This document shows positions 1-11,254 of a stretch of 64,000 nt of DNA, piece by piece. The position numbers and the translations under genes were made by a program. Below the pieces are notes generated by a model. That model was not told the origin of the DNA. It was given only the letters and a program-made list of their open reading frames with translations, and made no database searches. Source of the DNA: Sinotaia quadrata (lineage: Eukaryota > Mollusca > Gastropoda > Architaenioglossa > Viviparidae); assembly GCA_028829895.1 (NCBI GenBank), contig CM054179.1:104722375-104786374 (forward strand), read 5' to 3'. Positions within the stretch are counted from its first letter, which is position 1. The number at the start of each line of letters is the position of its first letter.

Positions 1-49
1 TAGGAAGTGAAAAGTACAAACAACAGCAAATGCTGGAGTGACACGCGCA

Positions 50-540
50 GCGTCACGCAGAATCAGAATATTAGAAAGAGAAACGTAAGTAAAAACGTCA
101 CGCAGACCCAGAACATTAGAATGCAAGAAGCATATAAAAACATCATGCAGAACCAGAACATTAGAACGCGAGATGCATATAAAACATCATGCAGAACCAG
201 AACATTAGAACGCGAGAAGCATATTAAACATCATGCAGAACCAGAACATTAGAACGCGAGAAGCATATAAAAACATCATGCAGAACCAGAACATTAGAAT
301 GCGAGATGCATATAAATCATCATGTAGAACCAGAGCATTAGAATGCGAGATGCATATGAAAACATCATGCAGAACCAGAACATTAGAATGCGAGATGCAT
401 ATAAATCATTATGTAGAACCAGAACATTAGAATGCGAGATGCATACAACAACGTCACGCAGAACCAGAACATTAGAAAGAGAGAAGCATATAAAAACATC
501 ATGTAAAGCCAACACATTGGAATGCGAGATTTTCAAAGCA
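50..540. repeat. Minisatellite, about 45-bp unit, roughly 10 copies
   Basis: Tandem units carry the core CAGAACCAGAACATTAGAA followed by a GAGATGCATATAAA-like segment. Copies diverge mildly, and the outermost ones are most degenerate. Frames through the array stay open only because the unit is stop-poor, so no gene is called. Confidence 0.9.
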
Positions 541-834
541 CATCACACAGAGCACGCCATTTAAACGCGGACATGGCAACATTTCTTGTAAAACAAACTC
601 GACAATGGCATACTAGGCCAACCAATCAAATTGTAACACTGACAGACCGAAGAAGAATTTACTAACCACGACCATAATAAGGTTAAAGCTGATTGCCCAA
701 GGATCTCCGTTATTATGTAATGTTTCCTTGCTGATTGTAGTCAGCAAGATCTTTGTAGTGTTATGTGCCGATATATTGATCTGAATAAATGGTAGCACAG
801 CAAAGGGAATCAGACACAGGTATATTTTTTATGT

Positions 835-1430
835 AAACTGATATCACATTTACTACCAACACTGATATTATGAACATATTTACTATCTATATTGATGTCA
901 TGAACACATTCACTACCAATACTGATATTATGAACACATTTACCACCAACACTTATAAACGTATTTACTACCAATACTCATATTATGAACAAAATTACCA
1001 CCAACACTTATATCATGAACATATCTACTATCGATACTGATATTATGAACATATTTACTACAAATACTGATATTATGAACATATTTACTACAAATACTGA
1101 TATTATGAACATATTTACTACAAATACTGATATTATGAACATATTTACTACAAATACTGATATTATGAACACAGTTGCCACCAACACTTACATCATGAAC
1201 ACATTTACCATTTACAGTGCTATCATGAATACATTTATTACTAATACTAATATCATTAACACATTTACTATCAATACTGATATCATGAAAACATTCGCCA
1301 CCAACACTTATGAACACATTTACTACTAGTACTGATATCATGAACATATTTACTAAGAATACTGATATTATGAATATGTTTAAAACCAATATTTATAACA
1401 TGAACATTTACTAACAATACTGATATCATA
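835..1430. repeat. Minisatellite, 30-bp unit, about 20 copies
   Basis: The unit resembles TTTACTACAAATACTGATAT plus TATGAACATA. Central copies (about 1030-1170) are almost identical and the flanks more divergent, the usual pattern of an array homogenised from its centre. Because 30 is divisible by 3, frames stay open on both strands. These are artefacts. Confidence 0.92.
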
Positions 1431-1545
1431 TGACATTTAGATTCCCTTCAATTATTTAATATAGAGTAGACTCCTTATTCAACTTCAAGTAAGCTGTTAC
1501 TCCTTGTGCTATGTTTTTTTCCATTTGTCTTTCTTTTTTTTTTTT

Positions 1546-1805
1546 ACAAAATCTGTCTGACTATCATGCTTGTTTTTGACTTACAAAATCTATCTGACTA
1601 TCATGCTTGTTTTGACTTACAAAATCTATCTGACTATCATGCTTGTTTTGACTTACAAAATCTGTCTGACTATCATGCTTGTTTTTGACTTACAAAATCT
1701 ATCTGACTATCATGCTTGTTTTTGACTTACAAAATCTGTCTGACTATCATGCTTGTTTTTGACTTATAAAATATATCTGACTATCATGCTTGTTTTGACT
1801 TACCG
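1546..1805. repeat. Minisatellite, 35-36-bp unit, about 7 copies
   Basis: The unit includes GACTTACAAAATCTATCTGA and CTATCATGCTTG. Read on the minus strand every copy contains TTTTGTAAGTCA, a strong match to a splice-donor consensus, so the array presents serial donor-like sites. No associated exon was found. Confidence 0.92.
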
Positions 1806-2000
1806 AAGCAGTTCGATGTATGAAGTAGATCAAGCACGTGATTTGCAAGAGAAGGGACATTGCTAATAAAAGAACGTACTGAAAAAAATAACAGTAATGA
1901 CAGTTATATTAATTGCTATTTATAAGAATCATTTTCAAATATTAGAGCAATGAAAAGTCTAATTCCACAAATTTATTAAACTATGTCTTTCTTAGAATTT

Positions 2001-2003
<3 letters not shown>

Positions 2004-2068
<65 letters not shown>
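2004..2068. repeat. (GA)n microsatellite
   Basis: Uninterrupted GA dinucleotides of about 64 bases. Confidence 0.97.
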
Positions 2069-2072
<4 letters not shown>

Positions 2073-2225
2073 TGATACATCTTTCAGGTGCTTTGTTTAA
2101 TTAAGCATCTGACAAATATAATTTAATGCAAATATGCAGAGACATGCCGCTTTGTAAATGTGCCACTTTAAAGACAGAGAAGAAACTGAGACACACATTA
2201 TCTCATTCTCATGCTAATCATTTAC

Positions 2226-2400
2226 CGTTTTGGGGGGTTCACGTGAGAAATATTCTTAAAATATTCAATACTAAGATTGATGAGTTTTGGGGGGTTCACG
2301 TGAGAAATATTCAATACTAATATTGATGAGTTGGTTTATTTTGGGGGGGTTCACGAGAGAAATAGCCTTGATAGATTCAATACTAATATTGATGAGTTTA
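2226..2400. repeat. Minisatellite, about 60-bp unit, 3 copies
   Basis: Three copies share TTTTGGGGGGTTCACG, GAGAAATA and TTCAATACTAA-ATTGATGAG. Unit length varies by small indels. The open frame through it is not considered coding. Confidence 0.85.
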
Positions 2401-2459
2401 CAAAACGAACCAGTCAATAGATTTTATCATCCAGATCTAGAGATATAATTACAGAAAAT

Positions 2460-3520
2460 AGTTTTCCCAGCATTGAAAATAAAGTAAGCATGCTAGAAGA
2501 TAGCACACAAGTCAATGCTACACTGAGTTATCAGAATGTCAACAGAAATGACGAGCACGAGAAAGATGATTTCATCAGACATCTTGTAGGAGAGGAGATC
2601 CTAGAAGATTTAATTCTACACAGAGAATTTCTTCTGAGAAGAAGAGGACACGTGATGAGTCTTTAGATCAACAGAAATTTACTCAGAATTAAGGTGGTAA
2701 AAAAGCACATCAGTGAACTTTTCCAATCGGTACATTGCTAAACCTAAATCAACAAAATGGCTGAGACTTCAGCCATCACTTCAGAACAATACGATTCTGG
2801 ACACCACAAAATGCAGATGCTTTGACAATAGGAGAAACCAACCTTGATACCTCTAGAAACAGACTGTGATTATTTAGCAAATATTATTACATTCACGTTT
2901 ATACTGTACAGGGAAGACAGTCTAAGCGCAGCTCGCCAATTGTACACATGATACGTTGACTGAATCACAGTCTATATATGGTAAAGGATTGATTGAAGCT
3001 GCTTGTCTGCCATGTGCTATGCATAATACATGATATTGTCATCAGATGCAAATGTGATCCACTAACTATCTTCACTGAATTTATTGCCAGTTGAGATGAA
3101 GTCCCTAAGAGATGATGCTGATTAGCCATGTATCTAACTTTAAATCTTTATCTTTAAATATCTGCCAAGCCAGATGTTATTGTGAAAGGAAATATTCATT
3201 TCAAAGAGAAGAATGAGATCTTGTATCATTTTGATAAGGATAAAGATAATTTTACTAAACAATTAATCATTTCTGAACCCAAAAGAAAAGAAATCCTAAG
3301 GTTACCTCATGAGGCCTTTTTTTAGGACATAAAGGACAAGAATAAATATTGACTAGGTCATAATTGAGTTTTCATTATTACAAAAGACATCAAAAGGTTT
3401 TGTCATACTACACCTGTAAGAAATAAATTGCAATAGCTGATATCAGACCTATTCCTTTTAAATCTAAGCTGTTGCTAATAGGTCATTTAAGCAAGTTGGA
3501 AGCCATAAGCCATAAACGAA
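2460..3520 (+). mobile_element. Degenerate Ty3/gypsy pol remnant (integrase N-terminal region)
   Basis: At about 3180-3480 the plus strand, read with frameshifts, resembles the linker and zinc-binding start of a gypsy integrase. A stretch reads KNEILYHF, then QLIISEPKRKEILRLPHEAF, then (after a one-base shift) LGHKGQE, and further on FCHT and IADIRPIPF. This matches the family order of an HHCC zinc finger before the catalytic core. Stops and shifts are frequent and no LTRs were found. The upstream part to about 2460 is attributed only tentatively. It is unrelated in state to the intact elements elsewhere in the window and looks old. Confidence 0.5.
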
Positions 3521-4014
3521 ACTAACTTTGCAGAAGAAGAAAAATATAGCCATAGATTGGATTCTGATAAGATTCCACCCATTTCCGTACGGAGCACCAG
3601 TATAAGAGTACCTTGCTCTTGCACAACTTACCAAAGGTCACCGTTTCTTGAACAGTTCCAGACACAGGTGAAGTATATCGAAGGAAGTGTAAATATAGTA
3701 CTGACTAGATGGGCCGGGCACATAGTTCTGTGACATATATTATATCAGACTCTGAGTATGGGCTAAAAATAAAATTGCATATTACTTGTAGCATCTGTTT
3801 ATTGTTATGTTAATCTGTTCCTGTGTAGTCTTCATTCTTGTAAACAGGATAGATGTGAAGCATGTTGAGTGCATGCGTACTTGCATAATTTAATCATTGG
3901 ACAGAATTCAATATCCGCAGAATTAGTGTTGGACTGAAGACTCCATCTTCTTGTTTGCACGGTAAATGGCTCAGACGTTTTTAAAATCTTGTTTGGTTTT
4001 GTTTTCTGTGGGTG

Positions 4015-4225
4015 GTGGTGAGAAAGTGAAAACTAAAATAAGATTACTGGACAGTTTAATTAAGGTCAGTGTCAAGGACAAATGATTAAGTTTGAAAGTG
4101 AAAACTTGAATAGGATTACTGGACAGTGTCAAGGATAAATGATTTAGTTTGAAAGTGAAAACTTAAATAAGATTACTGGACGGTTTAATTACGATCAATG
4201 TCAAGGATAAATGATTAAAAAGTGG
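4015..4225. repeat. Tandem repeat, about 65-75-bp unit, 3 copies
   Basis: Copies share GAAAGTGAAAACT, ATAAGATTACTGGAC, TTTAATTA and GTCAAGGATAAATGATT. The middle copy lacks the TTTAATTA segment. No coding content is seen. Confidence 0.85.
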
Positions 4226-4570
4226 CCTTAGTAAGTTAAATTTAATTTTAAGATAGGTACTCGAATTCTTTGGCCTATTCAGGTAAAAACTAATTTAAAT
4301 GAATTCATTTCATGAATTTCATTTCGTTTCGTGAGGTTGAGAAAACATTTTAACAGAACTCACATATGATGTAATCAACCTTTGCTATTGTATAATTAGT
4401 ATTTTATATAATATTTGCTTATTAAATTGTTTATCTTTTATCATAACCTTATGTTTGTGCTCGTAGTCACTAAAGTAGTTATTTATTTAGTTATTTTTAG
4501 GAAAGGAAATGGAACTATATTTTATTTTTTAATTGATAATGATTTTAGAATAGAACCTGGTTAGTATTTC

Positions 4571-4825
4571 AGGAGTGAGAACAAGAATACGCTTGGTTGT
4601 GATGGCCACTTGAACGTCACAAATGTGAGAACAAGAATACGCTTGGTTGTGATGGTCACCTGAACGTCACAATAGTGAGAACAAGAATACGCTTGGTTGT
4701 GATGGCTACTTGAACGTCACAAATGTGAGAACAAGAATACGCTTGGTTGTGATGGCCACCTGAACGTCACAATAGTGAGAACAAGAATACGCTTGGATGT
4801 GATGGCCACCTGAACGTCACAATAG
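4571..4825. repeat. Minisatellite, about 52-bp unit, 5 copies
   Basis: The unit is TGTGAGAACAAGAATACGCT followed by TGGTTGTGATGGCCACCTGAACGTCACAA with few substitutions. It contains the half-site ACGTCAC. Confidence 0.92.
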
Positions 4826-5134
4826 CTATACAGTAAATAAATTAAAAAGTTTATCTCATCTATCAAACACACCCATAGCTACACAGACAAAGTACAATTT
4901 TCAATATTAATAGGTCTGAGCCCTATTATAAGCATATTGTTAATTAAAGGTATAACACAAAGCAATTTGTATGACTTGTTTGTAAGTGCAATAATTTATT
5001 TGGGGATTGGGGAGGAAAGGGGGAAGAATATTTATGTAATCACAATCTACTGATGAAAATTGTAATAAAAGAGCGAAATGATCATAAGAAGAGAAACAAA
5101 ACTCTATCCATCAACGCTAATAACACAATATACA

Positions 5135-5720
5135 TAGAGCTATCAGTAGGAGAGACCTGTGCTTGCTATAGAATCATTGTGCTATCAGTAGGAGAGGCCT
5201 GTGCTTGCTATAGAATCATTGTGCTATCAGTAGGAGAGGCCTGTGCTTGCTATAGAATCATTGTGCTATCAGTAGGAGAGACCTGTGCTTGCTATATAGA
5301 ATCATTGTGCTATCAGTAGGAGAGGCCTGTGCTTGCTATAGAATCATTGTGCTATCAGTAGGAGAGGCCTGTGCTTGCTATAGAATCATTGTGCTATCAG
5401 TAGGAGAGGCCTGTGCTTGCTATAGAATCATTGTGCTATCAGTAGGTGAGGCCTGTGCTTGCTATAGAATCATTGTGCTATCAGTAGGAGAGGCCTGTGC
5501 TTGCTATAGAATCATTGTGCTATCAGTGGGAGAGGCCTGTGCTTGCTATAGAATCATTGTGCTATCAGTAGGAGAGGCCTGTGCTTGCTATAGAGTCATT
5601 GTGCTATCAGTAGGAGAGGCCTGTGCTTGCTATAGAGTCATTGTACTATAAAGTAGGAGAGGCCCGTGCTTGCTATAGAATCATTGTGCTATGAAATAGG
5701 AGAGACCTGAACTTGCTGTA
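5135..5720. repeat. Minisatellite, 42-bp unit, about 13 copies
   Basis: The unit contains CTATCAGTAGGAGAGGCCTG and TGCTTGCTATAGAATCATTG. It is highly homogeneous, with the last copies more divergent. Forty-two bases equals 14 codons, so a repetitive frame stays open. There is no start context, splice site or unique flank suggesting a protein. Confidence 0.94.
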
Positions 5721-6150
5721 GAGTCTTTGTGCACTTTGTGTCCTGGCATTTTACAGACTTGCAGTCAGACCTTTACTTATTGTTAGTATCGAAGCTTCAC
5801 TCTAGATCAGAAAATGACAACTAGTTATTAATGTATCAAAAAGAAAGTGAAACAAAAAGATAAAAATAAATGAAAAAAGTGGGGAAATGAAACAGATAGA
5901 AAGAAAAACAGAGACACAAAGAAAAGCAGAGACACAGCAAGAGTTGTGACAGATAAAATCATTAGCATAAATTAATCCTCATTTATAACCTGTGGACGTT
6001 ATCAGAGTAACGCTTATGGGTAAAAGAAAATATCACAAGCAATAAAGAATGAAATAAGTAAATAATAATTATGAAATAATATACTACTTAAAAAGAAACG
6101 TACAAGTAAAGAAAAACACATTTTATTCTCGAACACTGACAAACACTTAC

Positions 6151-6414
6151 GCAAAGGAGCGGCAGGTGAAATTCCTTCATTAAACAATAAATGGCAATGA
6201 TATTGGCCATGCATTGGACCACACCCACTGTCACTAACATGTTGCCTGTACTCCGAGCCATTACTTTTATTTCCAGGTGTGCTGGGATTTCAACGTTGTC
6301 AAAAAAACGTGTATACACTTTCAAAGAAGGCTCTCTTGTCATCTCACTGGACAGGACGCTACCCAGATAATAACCAACTACGATTCCAACCCCACCCAGC
6401 AGCAATGCTTGCAC
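6151..6414 (-). CDS. Gene D exon 2 (two membrane segments)
   Basis: 264 bases (88 codons, phase 0 to 0). The acceptor is TTTTTTTCCAG and the donor TTTGC|GTAAGT. The frame continues the hydrophobic run begun in exon 1, which is the main support for joining them. The loop holds [19 protein letters not shown] and the second helix follows. Confidence 0.6.
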
Positions 6415-7438
6415 CTGGAAAAAAATAAATATTTAAAAAGTACGGAAAACATAAAAGAAAGTCCCTGATCAATTATACAAAAACAATCTTTAGTAGGTAA
6501 CAAGAGGCAAAGCAACGTAACTAAATTAATGTAAATAGTAATTAAATAAAATGCCGCAAAGGGAGAGAGAAGAGAGAGAGAGAGAGAATAAGAGAGGACA
6601 CTGGGTAGGCCTATTATATAATTTTCTGTTACTCTCTTCTGCTGAGCTGAATTAATGTAAACAGTAATTAGACAATGTCGCACTGATTTAAAAAAAAACA
6701 ACCTCAAACAAATAAGTACTCATTCCTAAATAGGATTATGCACAGCAAATTATCATCTGTGTTATTCATGTATGTGCACGCGTGTGCGAGGTTTTTGAGA
6801 GCGCATAAATTGATGACGACATATTCAAGCACATATATAAGCACACGCGTGCACATACATGAATAACACAGATGATAATTTGCTGTGCGTAATCCTATTT
6901 AGGAATGAGTACTTATTTGTTTGAGGTTGTTTTTTTTTAAAAATCAGTGCGACATACAGTTGTTTTATTCTTGTTGGCTGTTCTAACAATGTCTGGTCAA
7001 GACTCTGCACAATCTTATTCAAAAATGCTCACACATACAAACAAGTACGCACACAAACATATACATTAACGGCAATATACAAAATCAATACTAGGCAAAT
7101 TAATTAAGCTGTGTTCATTCCAATACCTTCAATCAAATTTAAGTATTCGAAAATGGAATTCATTGTGTCTTCAACTGTCATTCTATATTTTCTCTTTGCA
7201 CGACTACCCCCCCCACCCCCACACACACACACACCTCTCAAAGAAAAAATATCAAAATAAAAAATGTTGACAATGATAACAAAGCTGTTTTGGATTTGTT
7301 TCCACCATTCATTGATTCGCATGTGACTAGTTAGAGAGACAAACTATCAGAAAACCAGATATTTAGATAGATAGATGGATGGATAGATGGACGAATAGAA
7401 AGACAAGATAAACAGACAGATAAGTAAGAGAGACAGAC

Positions 7439-7511
<73 letters not shown>

Positions 7512-8905
7512 TGAATGGTAGAGTTCATCATTTTTTGTAATCTATTTGTTACATTTCAGTTATTTTTTTAATTCAATTTATTTATGTTTATTATTATGTT
7601 TATGTAGTAGAATCAAAGCCGAGGATGTTTGCGTGGGAGGGTAGGTGAAGTATGACAGTATGAGTATCAGATAATGGAAGATTTAGCCATTAAGCTACCA
7701 AAAGACCAAATCAAGCAAACGAAAGTAGCTGGGTTTAAATGATACGTTACCGGAAGGGAATCTTACCAGGTGATGAAATAGAGAGCTGTCGACTGGATTT
7801 TACGGCGTGAGACGAGCCAGCTGGCGCCGCATGCGCAGAATTAAAGAGAAGATAATTCCTTATTCGAAATAAAACTACTTGTTTATTTTGACAAATGCTC
7901 CAATTAAAAAAAAAACCTCTTATCCTATTGTTTGATTAATTGAATGTTCCCTTTTATTTAAGCTTAAGGTTATATTGCTTGGACTGATAATTTGGCACAT
8001 TAGAAGAACATCTGACAGAACATTTCTAGTTGCAGTTACACATAAGTGGCCCAGACTGAAAGTTGTTTGCGCATCTTTCTTTCTTTTTTCTTTTTAAATC
8101 TCTGTATGAATGAATTAAAGAACTGATTTGAGTGAAAGAGTCAGGCATGTAATTAACAGTTTGTCTGCATATTAAATCTCTGTATGAATGAATTAAAGAA
8201 CTGATTTGAGTGAAAGAGTCCGGCATGTAATTAACAGTTTGTCTGCATATTAGAAACTCTTGAAACTAAATTTAATTTGCATATTAGAAACTCTTGAATA
8301 TTTGATTTGTTAATGGTTTACTAATGTTTAATCATAATTGATGTTAATTAAGTTTTAATCTTTCTATGCAATAATTTGATGAATCAAGTGTCACAGTGCT
8401 CTGGGTCGGGGTCAAGAAAAGTTATTAATAGGCCGGCGACACTAGCAGAAGGGTGTCCTAGAAAGTGGTCAGACTAATTGTAATCCAAGGTATAATCATA
8501 ACATTATTTCCAAATCATATTCCATACACGTGGAGAGGATCCAGGGTGGATTTGTTCCCACTCAGCAATTGGTTACCTCATTTGGAAGTGGGTTACAGAC
8601 AGACAGGTATATAGACAGACAGATTAATAGATGGATAGATCGCATTACATATGTAACAATCACCGAATCTCGTCCTAAAATGTTAGAAACAAATTAAAAA
8701 AATAAACTTAAAACTCAGCGACTAAGACGAGATTAACAAGTAAGTAACATCATGTTGAAGCTGTAAGATTTCAGAAGGACATTACTCGTTTTAACAGTGA
8801 GATAAAAATGGCTTTGTGTTTGGATTACAGTTTAACGGACTGTAGAATACTTACAATTCCAACGATAGCCAAACCGATTAACAAATATTTAGAAACAATG
8901 CTCAT
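6151..8905 (-). CDS. Gene D: multipass membrane protein, first two coding exons
   Basis: Two exons join in phase 0. Exon 1 (8855-8905) supplies [17 protein letters not shown] and ends at a GTAAGT donor. Exon 2 (6151-6414) supplies 88 residues and ends at a second GTAAGT. The joined product starts with a long hydrophobic stretch (about residues 7-38, possibly a signal anchor or first membrane helix), then a roughly 25-residue polar loop ending near residue 73. A second helix follows around [20 protein letters not shown]. This fits the first half of a small multispan, possibly four-helix, membrane protein, but no family is recognised. Remaining exons were not found to the left, where minisatellites dominate, so they may lie outside the window. 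The phase-0 junction sets it apart from genes A-C. Confidence 0.5.
6555..6590. repeat. Short (GA)n tract
   Basis: Interrupted GA repeat in the gene D intron. Confidence 0.85.
6677..6953. repeat. Fold-back inverted repeat, about 111-bp arms, 53-bp loop
   Basis: The left arm (6677-6787) begins GTCGCACTGATTT and ends GTGCACGCGTGTGC. The right arm (6841-6953) is its reverse complement with about one substitution and small poly-A length differences. It lies in the gene D intron between 6415 and 8854. A transcript would fold into a hairpin of more than 100 bp. No target duplication was seen at the ends, so a fold-back transposon origin is possible but unproven. Confidence 0.9.
7360..7512. repeat. 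(GATA)n microsatellite with GACA/GGAT variants
   Basis: The pure GATA core is at about 7437-7511, with degenerate GATG/GACA copies before it. It is in the gene D intron. Confidence 0.95.
8094..8300. repeat. Tandem duplication, 78-bp unit, plus a 31-bp partial duplication
   Basis: Two 78-bp copies begin TTAAATCTCTGTATGAATGA at 8094 and 8172 and differ at one noticed base. The following TGCATATTAGAAACTCTTGA is itself repeated. It lies in the gene D intron. Confidence 0.9.
8855..8905 (-). CDS. Gene D exon 1 (start codon and hydrophobic N-terminus)
   Basis: Fifty-one bases, 17 codons, beginning with ATG and ending exactly at GTAAGTATT. Eleven of 17 residues are hydrophobic. A palindromic CRE-like site lies about 170 bases upstream. 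Confidence 0.5.
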
Positions 8906-9074
8906 CTTGAAGATTTCCTAATCACAATAAGTGTAATCTGGCTGATTTGTTTGCATCACTAATGAAAAGTACTAAAAATTAACATGAAATTATGAACAAG
9001 TATTAGTTTACATTTTGCATAATTCTTTTAATATACCTGCATGTCGTCAGAGGTCTATGACGTTCGAGTTGAAG

Positions 9075-9082
9075 TGACGTCA
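9075..9082. promoter_or_regulatory. CRE-like palindrome upstream of gene D
   Basis: TGACGTCA, the consensus CREB/ATF site, sits about 170 bases upstream of the gene D start codon, next to a second ACGT-containing stretch (ATGACGTTCGA). Position and palindromy suggest a promoter element. Function is inferred. Confidence 0.3.
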
Positions 9083-10520
9083 TTAAAAAAATTGACCCAC
9101 TAAGGCGAATGACATATGATTTAGAATAATTACTATTGATCTAACTCAGTGGTAATTAGGCTTCTTTAAAATCAAAACCTTTAACTTGATGCAAATAATA
9201 TTAAATAAATATAGTTTGATATTTTTTTCAGCGCTTTATATTTTTATTTAAATCTCTTAGAGATCAACATTTGAGTGGTCTCGATTGATCAGCTTCAAAC
9301 GAGGCCAACTCCTAGAGATCAGAAATGTAATTTCTTGCTATATCGTATATGATAATTTTCCTAACTACTATATTCTATACTATACTATATTTCACTTGTT
9401 TCATTGCATTATTTCCTTTTCAATTTTTATTTGTGCACTGACTGCGTCACTTGTACTAATGATCAGTACATAACTGAATGGCAAGATGGCCTAGTTGTTT
9501 GTATTTTTATCCAGAAATAATTTCACTCTTTCCCATTTCAGTAAGTGTTATTTTAAAATATTCCATTATAAGTATGCATGTAGCTGTATTATGCATTGAT
9601 TAAAAAAATGTCGTTAAGTCTACAGGAAAGCAGAGTTGCAATCTTAATAAGTTGCGTCCTTGCTACCTTTTTCACTGTACGATTTTCGTACAGGTCGTGC
9701 TCACTCTGGAAATCGGAAGTTGAATTATAATGGCAGAACTTTTGTAGTGAAAACTTTTAACCTTGGTGATTATAAGAAAGATTTCAAAACAGTGAAGGGA
9801 TTTTGCAGAAAACAGCTTATTATGCATTTCATGTGAAATTCCCCACGCGTTAAAACAAGTGCCAAAGGTGCTTTGAACATGCATATTGAGGGAATACGTT
9901 TTCGTTTCTGTAATAATCATAAAAATTGTAGCTGTGGCGTAAATCTTCTTCCTCAAAGCGAGAGAGAGAGAGAGGGGGGAGGGGGGGAGAGGGAAAGAGC
10001 TCAAATAGCATGTATATTCTTAATTTTAAAAAAATAAATGTGTGAATCTGTTTCGTGTTCCTCTAGTTTTATCAAGTGTTTCTACCGAATTTTGAGAGAG
10101 ACTAACTGATGTCACACACTCTCTTGTATCCCACTTAAATTTTGGTGTTTGGTCCAAATATTTGCATTTGAGTTGAAGAAAATCAAACGCCAGATAAAAA
10201 AGGGCGAATAAAATAAATTCAAATTCTGTAAATATATCTAATCAATGGCCTACTTTTAGTATTGATATAAACACGCATGCTCCATTTCAGTGCTCGGTTT
10301 TAGTGATAAACATACACGTATTCATAGTGTATTAATGCTTTGTAATCTATTCTTAAAACATTATTCTCGATGAAATGACTGGATTTGATAATATTAAATA
10401 GCGGAAGTTGAATATGCACGGTTCTGATGGACCGATTAACCTTGAACTACACTGTAATATTATTTTTAAGATTTTAATTCTAGTTAAAGCTTTAAACCTA
10501 CTACATTTAATGATAATTTA
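9083..10520. other. Intergenic, AT-rich, no gene recognised
   Basis: Separates the gene D start from the gene A end. It contains only a short GA tract (about 9959-9990) and scattered frames without splice or start support. Confidence 0.6.
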
Positions 10521-10526
10521 ATTAAT

Positions 10527-10539
10527 GCATGATGATGAA

Positions 10540-10597
<58 letters not shown>

Positions 10598-10602
10598 TTG
10601 AT
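10527..10602. repeat. (GAT)n microsatellite
   Basis: About 24 GAT/GAA triplets. The poly-aspartate frame it opens is an artefact. Confidence 0.95.
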
Positions 10603-10805
10603 GAAATAAACAAACACATATTGATTTTTAAACAAATGGTTTTATTTAGTATTTTACGACGATTTGCAATTGTATATATGGGATGGAATGAAAGTGAGAA
10701 CTATTCACAAGGAGAAGTGTAGAAAAGTAAAGCAATAAGACTGCTCACGGACAGACGCATAGAAGACAGCACGCCTTATTACTTACTAAATGGATGGTTC
10801 TCTTC

Positions 10806-11000
10806 AGCACACACACGCACACACAAATACAGACATATATGCACATATAAATAAATATACACTCGCATAGACAAGCGCACATATATACAACCATGTACAT
10901 ATATTGCGTCCAGATAAAATAAAGCACACATAATAGATGTATATAAATAATCACTTATATGCTAACCTAAACACACGCACGCACACACACAAGTATACAT
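10806..11000. repeat. CA/CGCA-rich low-complexity tract
   Basis: Interrupted CA repeats at 10806-10900 and 10970-10992 lie just beyond the predicted 3' end of gene A. Confidence 0.75.
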
Positions 11001-11065
11001 AGTTATTTATAATTTAAAAGATACTGATAGGGGTTACATCCGCACCCTCTTGCTATATCTTGCGC

Positions 11066-11071
11066 TTTATT
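11066..11071 (-). terminator. Candidate polyadenylation signal overlapping the gene A stop codon
   Basis: AATAAA on the minus strand shares bases with the TAA stop (GAAATAAAGC). If used, the 3' UTR would be only about 15-30 bases. A conventional longer UTR using a later signal is equally possible. Confidence 0.35.
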
Positions 11072-11254
11072 TCTTTGTAGATTTTTGAAGAAATTCCTGA
11101 ATACTCTGCAATGTTCGGTTTTTGAGAACTTTTTCAGCCTTTTGGCATTTCATGATCTCGTCAGGAGCAGGCATCTTGCCACTTGTGATTTGTTTCTTGA
11201 AATACTTCAACACGGCCTCTTCTTCTGCTGCAGACCATGAAACGACTACAGGAG
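11067..11254 (-). CDS. Gene A exon 10: terminal exon, Myb/SANT-like module
   Basis: 188 bases ending in TAA, with acceptor GATTTCAG. It encodes 61 residues. Visible landmarks are SWSAAEEEAVLKYF, then ITSGKMP, a cysteine, LKNRTLQSIQEFL and a basic tail STKK. The tryptophan-acidic start, spacing to NRT.Q.I..F and basic end match, from memory, a small Myb/SANT-like domain seen at C-termini of unnamed bivalve and fish proteins. The second cysteine usual there appears replaced (one Cys seen). Nucleic-acid binding is possible but unproven. It is well conserved-looking and unlikely to be chance. Confidence 0.7.

Noticed and set aside
940..1389. Open frames on both strands over the 30-bp array
   Set aside because: Explained by tandem repetition of a 30-bp unit; composition low-complexity.
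5053..5651. Long repetitive frames over the 42-bp minisatellite
   Set aside because: The unit length is a multiple of three and stop-free; no splice, start or unique coding context.
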